Both the position numbers and the translations under genes were made by a program. 64,000 nt of DNA from CBDDIP01 sp965229005 (GTDB lineage Bacteria; Actinomycetota; Acidimicrobiia; Acidimicrobiales; Ilumatobacteraceae), in the NCBI GenBank assembly GCA_965229005.1, contig CBDDIP010000002.1, positions 1,116,001-1,180,000 on the forward strand. Direction: 5' to 3'. Position 1 is the stretch's first letter. Every line of letters begins with the position of its first letter. Below the pieces are notes generated by a model that saw nothing but the letters and a program-made list of their open reading frames with translations, was not told the DNA's origin and did no database searches. This document shows positions 1 to 7,114 of the stretch, piece by piece.

Positions 1-122
1 CGGATCTTGCCGCCCCACCGGTCGCCGCCCTCCAGCACGGTGACCTCGTGGCCGGCAGTTGCCAACGCGTGCGCCGCGGACAGGCCGGCGATGCCGCCCC
101 CGACCACCGCCACTCGCGTCAT
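1..122 (-). CDS. cgoX: Coproporphyrinogen/protoporphyrinogen oxidase, N-terminal end only
   Basis: Only the first 40 or so residues lie in the window; the rest runs off the left edge. The start is an ATG at 122-120 that overlaps the ferrochelatase stop as ATGA. The protein opens with MTRVAVVGGGIAGLSAAHAL, a dinucleotide-binding GxGxxG fold typical of FAD amine-oxidase-like proteins, followed by an acidic strand end (VLEGGDRWGGK). With hemE and ferrochelatase immediately upstream on the same strand, the best reading is the HemY/CgoX FAD enzyme that oxidises coproporphyrinogen III in the coproporphyrin-dependent haem pathway of Actinobacteria. The family call rests mostly on context and the FAD motif. 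Confidence 0.8.
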   Translation of the reverse strand, partial: MTRVAVVGGGIAGLSAAHALATAGHEVTVLEGGDRWGGKI

Positions 123-1051
123 GACCCAGCGGCCTCGATCACGCGCGCGGCGAGCGCGGCCATCACGGTCGGGTCGTCGTTGACGCACGCCGTTCGGTCG
201 AAGCGCAGTCCGCGTTCGCTGGCGCGCTTGGATGCTTCGATGTCGAGGTCGTAGAGCACCTCGAGGTGATCGGACACGAAGCCGACTGCGCTGACCACGA
301 GACCGTGCTCGTCGCTTCCGTCGTGCTCGCTCGCGGCGAGCTCGTCGATCACCTGCAGGATGTCCGGTCCGAGCCACGGCTCCGGGGTGCGGCCGGCGCT
401 CTGCCAGGCGATGCCCCAGCTGTTCCAGCTCGGCAGACCGACCTCGGCGGCCACGGCCTCGGCGGTGGCGCGCAGCTGATCGGGATACGGGTCGCCGCTG
501 GTGAGGATGCGCTGCGGCAGCGAGTGCGCCGTGAACAGCACCTTGGTGTGCTCGGGCATCGCCGCCAGGCGGGTGCGCAGGTCGTCGGCGACGAAGCGCA
601 CGAAGGCCGGCTCGGTGGCCCAGCTGTCGATGCCGTGGACGGTGATGCCATGAGGCTCGGCCGCCTCACGGGTGCGCTTGAGGTACTCACCAACCGAGAA
701 GGCCGAGTAGTGCGGCGCGAGCACGAGCCCGACGATCTGCGTGAAGCCCTGTGCGGCCAGCGCGTCGACCGCCGCCTCGATCTTCGGTTCGGCGTGCTTC
801 AGACCGAGCGCGACGCGGAAGCGGCCGGGCTGCGCGGTGTCGAGCGCGTCCTGCAGTGCGGCGCGCTGCGCATCGGTGCGCGCGGCGAGCGGCGACGTGC
901 CGCCCAGCGCGTCGTAGCGCGCGGTGAGATCCGCCAGCTGGGCCGGCTCCGGCGGACGGCCGCGCCGGATGTCGGTGTAGTAGGGGAGGATGTCGTCGCG
1001 GGTGCGCGGCGTGCCGTACGCCATCAGCAGGACAGCGATCTGCTCGCTCAT
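119..1051 (-). CDS. cpfC: Ferrochelatase (coproporphyrin ferrochelatase)
   Basis: 310 residues, about the normal length for the soluble bacterial enzyme. It inserts Fe2+ into the porphyrin ring; in Actinobacteria the substrate is coproporphyrin III. Recognisable motifs are the N-terminal LLMAYGTP, the active-site FTAHSLP (His176) and GFVSDHLEVLYDLD with the catalytic Glu at about 264. The ATG overlaps the hemE stop as ATGA and its own stop overlaps the next start as ATGA, so hemE, cpfC and the oxidase gene form one translationally coupled operon. No C-terminal membrane anchor is present. Confidence 0.95.
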   Translation of the reverse strand: MSEQIAVLLMAYGTPRTRDDILPYYTDIRRGRPPEPAQLADLTARYDALGGTSPLAARTDAQRAALQDALDTAQPGRFRVALGLKHAEPKIEAAVDALAAQGFTQIVGLVLAPHYSAFSVGEYLKRTREAAEPHGITVHGIDSWATEPAFVRFVADDLRTRLAAMPEHTKVLFTAHSLPQRILTSGDPYPDQLRATAEAVAAEVGLPSWNSWGIAWQSAGRTPEPWLGPDILQVIDELAASEHDGSDEHGLVVSAVGFVSDHLEVLYDLDIEASKRASERGLRFDRTACVNDDPTVMAALAARVIEAAGS

Positions 1052-2085
1052 CGTGCGGTTGCCTCGTGGACGCGATTGGCGACGGCGGTGAGCACGTCGG
1101 GGTCGGTGCTCGGCTGCACGCCGTGCCCGAGGTTGAAGATGTGACCGGGATGCCCGCCGTTGTCGGCGAGCACGTCGTCGGTGCCCGCCAGGGCGACCGC
1201 AGTGCCGGCCAGCACGAGTGCCGGATCGAGGTTCCCCTGCACGACGAGATCCGCGCCCATGCGCCGGCGCGCGGCGGCGATCGAGGTGCGCCAGTCGAGT
1301 CCCAGGATGCGCGGGCCGGCGGCGTGCATCAGCTCCAGCAGGTGGTCGCAGCCGATGCCGTAGTGGATGCCCGGCGCATCGGGGAAGCGCTCGGTGATCG
1401 CCGCGAAGACGGCGGTGGAGTGCGGCAGCACGAGACGCTCGTACACGCTGGGGCTCAACGCGCCGGCCCACGAGTCGAACAGCTGGAACGCCCTCGCCCC
1501 GTTGGCCAGCTGCGAGCTGATCGATTCGATGGCGTGCTGCGTCAGGCGCTCCATCAGCGCGGTCCAGAGCCCGAGGTCGGTGTGCATCAGCTGCTTGGTG
1601 TGCTCGTAGGTGCGGCTCGGCCGGCCCTCCACGAGATAGCTCGCCACCGTGAACGGGGCGCCGGCGAACGCCAGCAGTGGCACCTCGGGCGGGAGCTCGG
1701 CCGCCAGCAGCTGCACCGTTTCGAGCACGTACGGCGTGTCGGCGGCGGCATCGAAGGGGCGCAGGCGGTCCAGGTCGGCGCCGGAACGGATCGGGGTGGT
1801 GCAGACGGGCCCGGTGCCAGGGGCGATGTCGATGCCGAAGCCGACGGCGTGGGCCGGCACGACGATGTCGCTGTACAGGACGGCCGCATCGACGCCGTAC
1901 CGGCGGACGGGCTGCAAGGTCAGCTCGGCGGCGCGAGCAGGCTCCTTGATCGCCTCGAGCATGCTCCCTTCGCCGCGTTGGGCACGGTACTCGGGCAGGG
2001 CGCGGCCGGCCTGGCGCATGAACCACACGGGGGTGTGCGCCGCCGGGAGACCTGCCGCGGCATCGAGGAAGGGAACGCTCGGCAT
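1048..2085 (-). CDS. hemE: Uroporphyrinogen III decarboxylase
   Basis: 345 residues, normal for HemE. It decarboxylates the four acetate side chains of uroporphyrinogen III to give coproporphyrinogen III in the cytoplasm. The diagnostic N-terminal signature PVWFMRQAGRALPEYR is present, with the conserved arginines that bind the substrate carboxylates, and a YSDI segment holding the catalytic Asp follows at about residue 70. It is the first gene of the minus-strand haem operon, with a 73-bp gap to the divergent helicase gene that must contain both promoters. Confidence 0.95.
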   Translation of the reverse strand: MPSVPFLDAAAGLPAAHTPVWFMRQAGRALPEYRAQRGEGSMLEAIKEPARAAELTLQPVRRYGVDAAVLYSDIVVPAHAVGFGIDIAPGTGPVCTTPIRSGADLDRLRPFDAAADTPYVLETVQLLAAELPPEVPLLAFAGAPFTVASYLVEGRPSRTYEHTKQLMHTDLGLWTALMERLTQHAIESISSQLANGARAFQLFDSWAGALSPSVYERLVLPHSTAVFAAITERFPDAPGIHYGIGCDHLLELMHAAGPRILGLDWRTSIAAARRRMGADLVVQGNLDPALVLAGTAVALAGTDDVLADNGGHPGHIFNLGHGVQPSTDPDVLTAVANRVHEATAR

Positions 2086-2158
2086 CGCTGCCGCACGCTA
2101 CCGCCGGGACCCGCTTGCAGTTTTGGAATCCGAGCGCGCCGGTAGCATTGAACGACCC

Positions 2159-4324
2159 ATGACGCAGCAACACCCCGACTTGGCCGACGAGCAAGCGTTC
2201 ATCGATCACGCGTACTGGTGCCTGGAGCGCAGTCGCGATGACGCATGGAAGCTCCGCAACCTGCATGAAGGCCAGCTCGGTGGCACCTTCCAGGCCCGAT
2301 ACGAGCGCGACGTGTTCGACGAGGCCGTCGTCAACCGCCTCACCCAGCTCGACCTCGGCGATGCCGCCCTGGTCTTCGGGCGCATCGATCGCTACGCCGA
2401 GAGCCCGAATTCCCTGGAGAGCTTCCACATCGGGCGCCTGGCGGTGGCCGACGAGGAGTCCGAGCCCGTCGTCGTCGACTGGCGGGCCCCCGTGGCCGAG
2501 CCGTTCTACCGAGCCACCGGCCGCGAGCCGATGGGTCTGGCCCGCCGTCGGCACTTCGCCGTGCACGGGCGCGAGTTGCTGGGCATCGAGGACGAGCTGT
2601 TCGGCGAGGGCCACCTCGGCGTCGGCACCGACGTCGATGCCCCCGAGAAGCCCGCCGGGTTGCGCGGCTACAGCACCCTGCTGGCGGCGCTCGAGCGCGG
2701 TCGCACCGGTCAGCTCGGCGACATCGTCGCCACCATCCAGGGCGAGCAGGACGAGATCATCCGCAGCCCACAGCCCGGCGTGCTCGTCGTGCAGGGTGGC
2801 CCCGGCACCGGCAAGACCGTGGTGGCGCTGCACCGCGCCGCCTACCTGCTGTACACGTTCCGCTTCCCGCTGGAAGACCAGGGCGTGCTGGTCATCGGCC
2901 CCAACCGGGTGTTCCTGCGCTACATCGAGCGCGTGCTGCCGTCGCTCGGCGAGGCCGGTGTCGAGCAGGTCGTCCTCGGCGACCTCGTCCCCGACGTCGA
3001 CTGGGCCCGCTTCGGCATCGACCCGCCCGACGCCAAGCTCACCGCCACCACCAAGGGCGACATCCGCATGGCCGACGTGATCGACAAGGCCGTCACCGAT
3101 CGCGAGCGCCCGCTGCGCGAGGACATCACGGTGCCCTTCCGTCACGGCTACCTGCGGCTGCGCCACGAGGAGACGGTGCGCATCGTGCGGGCCGCTCAGC
3201 GCCGCTTCCGCCGCCACAACCCGGCCCGCAAGTGGGTCGAGGGCGAGGTGTACGCGGCCATGGCCGGCTCGTGGCACGACACCACCCGAGACGGCAGCCC
3301 GCGAGAAGGCAGTGAGGTGTCGGTGGCCGAGGTGCGCGAGGGCGTCCGCAGCCTGCCGGAGGTGCGCGCCGCGTTCGAGCGCATGTGGCCGCTGCTCAGC
3401 CCGGCCGAGCTGCTGCACGACCTGTTCGGCAGCCGGGCCCTGATCAAGCTGGCCGCCTCGAAGCACCTCAGCGAGCGCGAGTACCTCTCGTTGTACCGGC
3501 CGCGTGCCGAGGACGTCACCAAGGTCCGCTGGACCGACAACGACGTCGCCCTGCTCGACGAGGCCCGCAACTTCCTCGGCGGCAAGCCGGTGCGCAACGC
3601 GGTCCTGTCCGGCCGCACCGACGACGACGACGTGCGCACCTACGGCCACATCGTGATCGACGAGGTGCAGGATCTCACCCCGATGCAGCTGCGCATGGTG
3701 TCGCGCCGCTCGCTCAACGGCTCGATGACCGTGGTCGGCGACATCGCCCAGGCCACGGGTGCGCTGGCGCCGAACAGCTGGGAGGACGTGCTGCGGCACC
3801 TGCCCAACCAGCGCGGCTCGCGGGTCATCGGGCTCAGCGTCGGGTACCGCATCCCCGGGCAGATCATGGAGCTGGCCAACAAGGTGATGCTCGCCGCCAC
3901 GCCCACCCTGCGGGCGCCGACCAGCGTGCGCCAGGGCGACGAGCAGCCGCGGTTCGTGGCCACGTCGCACGCCGACCTGATGGAGATCGTCGCCGAGGAG
4001 ACGGCCAAGATGGCCACCGACCTCAGCGACGGCAACATCGCCGTCGTCGTGCCCGACTCGATGGTCGACGCCACCTCGACGGCGCTCACCGCGGCCAACG
4101 TCGCCCACGGCCGGGCCACGCGCACCGGCCTGGAGACCGGCGTCACGGTCGTGCCGGTCAGCGTGGTCAAGGGCCTCGAGCTGGACGGCGTGATCGTGGT
4201 CGAGCCCGCCCGCATCGTCGACGACGAGCAGCAGGGCCTGCGCGCCCTCTACGTCGCCCTCACCCGCTCGATGCGTCGCCTGACCGTCGTCCACTCGGAC
4301 CCGCTCCCCGAAGCGATGCGCTGA
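2159..4324 (+). CDS. HelD/HelR-like SF1 helicase, RNA polymerase-recycling type
   Basis: 721 residues from an ATG at 2159. The N-terminal part is predicted helical (ERSRDDAWKLRNLHEG region), as in the RNA-polymerase-penetrating arm of HelD. A UvrD/Rep-type motor follows: Walker A GGPGTGKT at about 213-220, Walker B HIVIDEVQDLTPMQ, then GDIAQATG and a C-terminal VSVVKGLELDGVIVVE motor motif. Actinobacterial HelD/HelR proteins release stalled RNA polymerase and in some species protect against rifampicin; that role is known for the family and is inferred here. A DNA-repair UvrD-like protein is the alternative, but the length and N-terminus favour HelD. Confidence 0.85.
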   Translation: MTQQHPDLADEQAFIDHAYWCLERSRDDAWKLRNLHEGQLGGTFQARYERDVFDEAVVNRLTQLDLGDAALVFGRIDRYAESPNSLESFHIGRLAVADEESEPVVVDWRAPVAEPFYRATGREPMGLARRRHFAVHGRELLGIEDELFGEGHLGVGTDVDAPEKPAGLRGYSTLLAALERGRTGQLGDIVATIQGEQDEIIRSPQPGVLVVQGGPGTGKTVVALHRAAYLLYTFRFPLEDQGVLVIGPNRVFLRYIERVLPSLGEAGVEQVVLGDLVPDVDWARFGIDPPDAKLTATTKGDIRMADVIDKAVTDRERPLREDITVPFRHGYLRLRHEETVRIVRAAQRRFRRHNPARKWVEGEVYAAMAGSWHDTTRDGSPREGSEVSVAEVREGVRSLPEVRAAFERMWPLLSPAELLHDLFGSRALIKLAASKHLSEREYLSLYRPRAEDVTKVRWTDNDVALLDEARNFLGGKPVRNAVLSGRTDDDDVRTYGHIVIDEVQDLTPMQLRMVSRRSLNGSMTVVGDIAQATGALAPNSWEDVLRHLPNQRGSRVIGLSVGYRIPGQIMELANKVMLAATPTLRAPTSVRQGDEQPRFVATSHADLMEIVAEETAKMATDLSDGNIAVVVPDSMVDATSTALTAANVAHGRATRTGLETGVTVVPVSVVKGLELDGVIVVEPARIVDDEQQGLRALYVALTRSMRRLTVVHSDPLPEAMR

Positions 4325-4352
4325 GGGGTTTGGTCAGCGGTACTCGCTCGCT

Positions 4353-4373
4353 TCTGGGTGCAATCCGTTGCGG
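4353..4373 (+). repeat. Left terminal inverted repeat of the IS30 element
   Basis: TCTGGGTGCA, a 4-base divergent segment, then GTTGCGG. It pairs with 5607-5627 in reverse complement (18 of 21 identical). It lies 56 bp upstream of the transposase ribosome-binding region. Confidence 0.85.
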
Positions 4374-4428
4374 ATACCGCAGGCTCGGTCAGAGGGTGAG
4401 CGCGACATCTCGATCTAGGAGGTGTCAG

Positions 4429-5601
4429 GTGAGGGTTCGAACGAGGGGTTGGCCGCGGATTCCGCGGTCGGTGGTGTTGCCCGGCTTGGTCGCTGTGTCG
4501 CGTGGTGCGACACACGAGGAGGCCGCTGCGAAGGCTGACGTTTCGGTCAACACGCTGCGTCGGTGGCTGGCCAAAGAAGCTGTGTGCGTGTTGCATGACC
4601 GCGTCCCTCGCCCAAACGCTCTGACGCTCGAGGACCGTGAGGAGATCCGTGTCGGGATCGAACGCAACGAAACGGACGCGCAGATCGCTGCCCGGTTGGG
4701 TCGCCATCGGGGCACGATCGGGCGGGAGATCGCCGCGGGTGGTGGCAGGGCCAAGTATCGGGCGTTCGCCGCGCAGGGTCGCGCCGATGGTGACGCTCGA
4801 CGCCCCAAGCCGCGGTGGTGGGAACAGCACCCCGAACTGTGGTCTGCGGTGTGTCGGTCGATCATCGACGACGATTGGCCCCCGAAAGCTGTCGCGGCCC
4901 GGTTACGTCGCGAGCATCCCAACGATCCACAGTGGTGCGTGTCGCACGAAGCGATCTACCAAGCGATCTATCTGCAACCACGCGGCGAGCTGAAGAACCA
5001 GCTGGTCGCGGCGTTGCCCAAGCAGCGTGATCGTCGCCGGCCGCACTCGCGGGCAGCACACGAGAGCAACCGTGGACGCATTGTTGACATGGTCCCAATC
5101 TCGCAACGACCCGACGAGGTCAACGACCGGCTGGTGCCAGGCCACTGGGAAGGCGACCTGATGATCGGAGCGAACGGTGGCTCCGCGGTGGCCAGTCTCT
5201 ACGAACGCACTTCCCGGTTCGGTGTGCTGATCCAGATCGACAACCGTTCCACAGACCATGTCATCGCCCGAGTCGCCGACGCCGTCGAGCGGCTGCCTGC
5301 ACAGTTGGTCAAGACGTTGACATGGGACCAAGGCAAAGAACTCGCCGCTCACGCGGCGTTCACGATCGCAACAGGCGTGCAGGTCTACTTCGCTGACGCG
5401 CACAGCCCATGGCAGCGAGGCGGCAACGAACACTTCAACGGCATGTCCCGCCAATACCTCCCCAAGGGCACCGACCTCTCCTGTCACAGCCAAGCCGATC
5501 TCGACAACATCGCCAGACGCCTCAATAACCGGCCGCGCGAAAGCCTCGGATGGGATACTCCAGCCGAACGATTCAACCAACTTGTCGCGACCACCACTTG
5601 A
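4429..5601 (+). CDS. IS30-family DDE transposase
   Basis: 390 residues from a GTG at 4429, preceded by a strong TAGGAGGTG ribosome-binding site. The N-terminal third carries helix-turn-helix segments (THEEAAAKADVSVNTLRRWL, and later LTLEDREEI to GRHRGTIGREI, the typical IS30 HTH). The integrase core shows the DDE triad: Asp in PGHWEGDLMIG, Asp in TLTWDQGKE and Glu in QRGGNEHFNG. The C-terminal NNRPRESLGWDTPAERF block is a family hallmark. The frame is open throughout, so the element may be active. Confidence 0.95.
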   Translation: MRVRTRGWPRIPRSVVLPGLVAVSRGATHEEAAAKADVSVNTLRRWLAKEAVCVLHDRVPRPNALTLEDREEIRVGIERNETDAQIAARLGRHRGTIGREIAAGGGRAKYRAFAAQGRADGDARRPKPRWWEQHPELWSAVCRSIIDDDWPPKAVAARLRREHPNDPQWCVSHEAIYQAIYLQPRGELKNQLVAALPKQRDRRRPHSRAAHESNRGRIVDMVPISQRPDEVNDRLVPGHWEGDLMIGANGGSAVASLYERTSRFGVLIQIDNRSTDHVIARVADAVERLPAQLVKTLTWDQGKELAAHAAFTIATGVQVYFADAHSPWQRGGNEHFNGMSRQYLPKGTDLSCHSQADLDNIARRLNNRPRESLGWDTPAERFNQLVATTT

Positions 5602-5606
5602 CTTGG

Positions 5607-5627
5607 CCGCAACGATCTGCACCCAGA
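5607..5627 (-). repeat. Right terminal inverted repeat of the IS30 element
   Basis: Reads, on the minus strand, TCTGGGTGCA then GTTGCGG with the same spacing as the left end. It begins 6 bp after the transposase stop codon. Confidence 0.85.
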
Positions 5628-5942
5628 CCCGCGGATGTCCGAATGCGATCGAGTCGGCGGCTGAGCGCGACGATCGCCGCCCCAGCACCCGGCCACCGCG
5701 AGGCCGCCGATCGGCCATGCTGCAAGCACGAGCCTGGGGCGCTCGCATCGCCCGTTGCGGACGACGTCGACGAGCTCGGCATCGACACGGCCGCCAGGAC
5801 TGCGATGGCGATCGAGGTCACGAAGACGAGCAGCGGCACGACGTTCAACAGCGACGGCGAGGTGCGTGTCTCAGCGGCTGGCACCGGCCGATGCTGGCAG
5901 AGCCGAACGTGGCACCGGGCGGCATGTCGTCTTTTGCAGGAC
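5628..5942 (-). pseudogene. Possible remnant of a small membrane-protein gene cut by the IS
   Basis: No intact gene is convincing here. On the minus strand, codons from about 5836 encode one strongly hydrophobic helix (LLNVVPLLVFVTSIAIAVLA) with high GC at third positions. The frame stays open into the IS right end. A second hydrophobic run lies in a neighbouring frame, which suggests a frameshift as well. If the IS is removed and 5628 is joined to 4352, the first frame ends six codons later at a TGA (4336-4334), just behind the helicase gene. That is consistent with an interrupted gene but not proof. No start codon is clear. Confidence 0.3.
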
Positions 5943-5979
5943 GACAATTCGAGTTGTCGGGCTGACAACCCAAATTGTC
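5943..5979. promoter_or_regulatory. Twin operator: two GACAA-N6-TTGTC palindromes
   Basis: Two 16-bp inverted repeats of the form GACAA-N6-TTGTC start at 5943 and 5964, 21 bp apart centre to centre, two helical turns on the same DNA face. The segment between them also reads TTGTC-N5-GACAA, so four half-sites alternate in orientation. This is the layout of a cooperative repressor operator. The only gene it could serve is the broken minus-strand remnant to its left, since the gene to its right ends towards it. The regulator is unknown. Confidence 0.6.
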
Positions 5980-5990
5980 GCCACGCGAAT

Positions 5991-6004
5991 CGGAACATGT
6001 TCCG
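5991..6004. promoter_or_regulatory. Perfect 14-bp palindrome CGGAACATGTTCCG
   Basis: A perfect inverted repeat 11 bp beyond the twin GACAA/TTGTC operator and 34 bp from the lipoprotein stop codon. It may be a second regulator site in the same control region. No other function is visible. Confidence 0.4.
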
Positions 6005-6037
6005 GTGCCGGGCGGAGCGCCACCTGACGGGAGCGGG

Positions 6038-6436
6038 TCAGCCGGTGAACGAGGTGATCAGGGCATCGAGGTTGCGGTAGGCCTTGTCGGCGTCGGCGGG
6101 GCGCTTGCCGTCGACGGCCCGGTGCTGCATGGCGAGGACGCCCTCGAAGCCGCCGAGCAGCTCGGGCCGCTTGGCGCCGACGTCCTGGGTGATGCCGGCC
6201 CAGAGGTTGTCGATGAGGCCCATCGCTTCCTTCTCGCCGTTGCTGTCGGCGATCAGCGTCGACAGGCCGCGCGACTGCTCGAGCCAGCGGGTCATCAGCT
6301 CGGTGGTGGTGCCGCTCGGCAGCGTGGTGGTGGTGACGACCGAGTCCGGCGCCGTGTCGGACGAGTCGTAGGTGGTGGGTGAGCAGCCGGAGGCGACCAG
6401 GACGAGGAGCGCGGTCGCGGCGACCGCGCGCCTCAC
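6038..6436 (-). CDS. Small predicted lipoprotein
   Basis: 132 residues from a GTG that overlaps the upstream regulator stop as GTGA. The N-terminus is a lipoprotein signal: two arginines, a hydrophobic core (AVAATALLVLVASGC) and a lipobox cysteine at residue 18. A Ser/Thr-rich linker follows, then a mainly helical domain (about 55-132) with no family I recognise. The overlap with the DtxR-type gene implies co-transcription, so it could be a cell-surface partner of metal homeostasis; that link is inference only. Confidence 0.75.
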   Translation of the reverse strand: MRRAVAATALLVLVASGCSPTTYDSSDTAPDSVVTTTTLPSGTTTELMTRWLEQSRGLSTLIADSNGEKEAMGLIDNLWAGITQDVGAKRPELLGGFEGVLAMQHRAVDGKRPADADKAYRNLDALITSFTG

Positions 6437-7092
6437 GCGATCACCAGGATGCGGTTGCTGGCGAACGAGCCGACACCCACGTGACGGCCTTCGATCTCGA
6501 TGGTCATCGTGCCGTCGGGCGACGCCGCAGTGATCCTGCCCATGCGTCCCGGCAGGATGCTCGACTCCTCGAGGAAGTCGAGCAGGCCGGGGGTGAACTC
6601 GAGCTCCTCGGGGATGCGGGTGACGGTGAAGCCCTTGCCCACGCCGATGTCGCTCAGCGGCACCATCGTCGGCGCGTCGTAGCTGGAGCCGGGGATCGGG
6701 TTGCCGTGCGGGCACGTGGTCGGGCTGCCGAGCACGCGGTCCATCGCCGTCTCGACGGCGTCGCTCATCACGTGCTCCCACTTGCCGGCCTCGTGGTGCG
6801 CGTCGGCCCACGACAGCCCGAGGATGTCGGTGAGGAAGCGCTCGGCGAGGCGGTGGCGACGGACGACGCGCTGGGCCAGTGCCTGGCCCGGCTTGGTCAG
6901 CTGGATCGACCCGTCGTTGGTGATCAGGCCTTCGGTCTCGAGGCGGCGGATCATCTCGCTGACGGCCGGGCGGCTGACCATCAGGCGCTCGGCGATGCGC
7001 GCCTGGATGACGGCGACGTCGTCTTCGTCGAGCTCGAAGATGCACTCGCAGTACTCCTCGAAGGCGGGGTGGTGCTCTCCGGTTGCGGGCAT
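6433..7092 (-). CDS. DtxR-family metal-dependent transcriptional regulator
   Basis: 219 residues in the three-part layout of DtxR/IdeR. A winged helix covers about 1-70 (ARIAERLMVSRPAVSEMIRRLE), a dimerisation and metal-binding helical domain about 75-140 (RRHRLAERFL, KWEHVMSDAVE, CPHGNPIPG), and an SH3/FeoA-like C-terminal domain the rest. The primary-site ligands His, Glu and His seen in DtxR are kept. Two ancillary-site positions differ: the Cys of the usual EACRWEH motif is Gly (EAGKWEH) and the N-terminal Met ligand appears to be Glu. It is therefore iron- or manganese-responsive with altered chemistry; which metal is not clear. It is co-transcribed with the lipoprotein gene. Confidence 0.88.
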   Translation of the reverse strand: MPATGEHHPAFEEYCECIFELDEDDVAVIQARIAERLMVSRPAVSEMIRRLETEGLITNDGSIQLTKPGQALAQRVVRRHRLAERFLTDILGLSWADAHHEAGKWEHVMSDAVETAMDRVLGSPTTCPHGNPIPGSSYDAPTMVPLSDIGVGKGFTVTRIPEELEFTPGLLDFLEESSILPGRMGRITAASPDGTMTIEIEGRHVGVGSFASNRILVIA

Positions 7093-7114
7093 GCGGCCAG
7101 GCTACCCCCGGGTG

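Larger units (their letters stand above)
4353..5627 (+). mobile_element. IS30-family insertion sequence, complete
   Basis: A 1275-bp element bounded by 21-bp imperfect inverted repeats and carrying one transposase gene with an intact DDE triad. The left end starts TCTGGGTGCA at 4353; the right end is its inverted match ending at 5627, with 18 of 21 positions identical. I see no convincing target duplication: the flanking dinucleotides are CT on the left and CC on the right. It sits 28 bp after the helicase stop codon. Confidence 0.9.

Noticed and set aside
119..4294. A reading frame of nearly 1400 codons on the minus strand spanning ferrochelatase, hemE and the helicase
   Set aside because: It is an effect of high GC. 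Only its last part is the real ferrochelatase; the rest is antisense or out of frame to hemE and the plus-strand helicase gene.
4345..5635. Target-site duplication of the IS30 element
   Set aside because: The bases flanking the two inverted repeats do not match over two to four positions.
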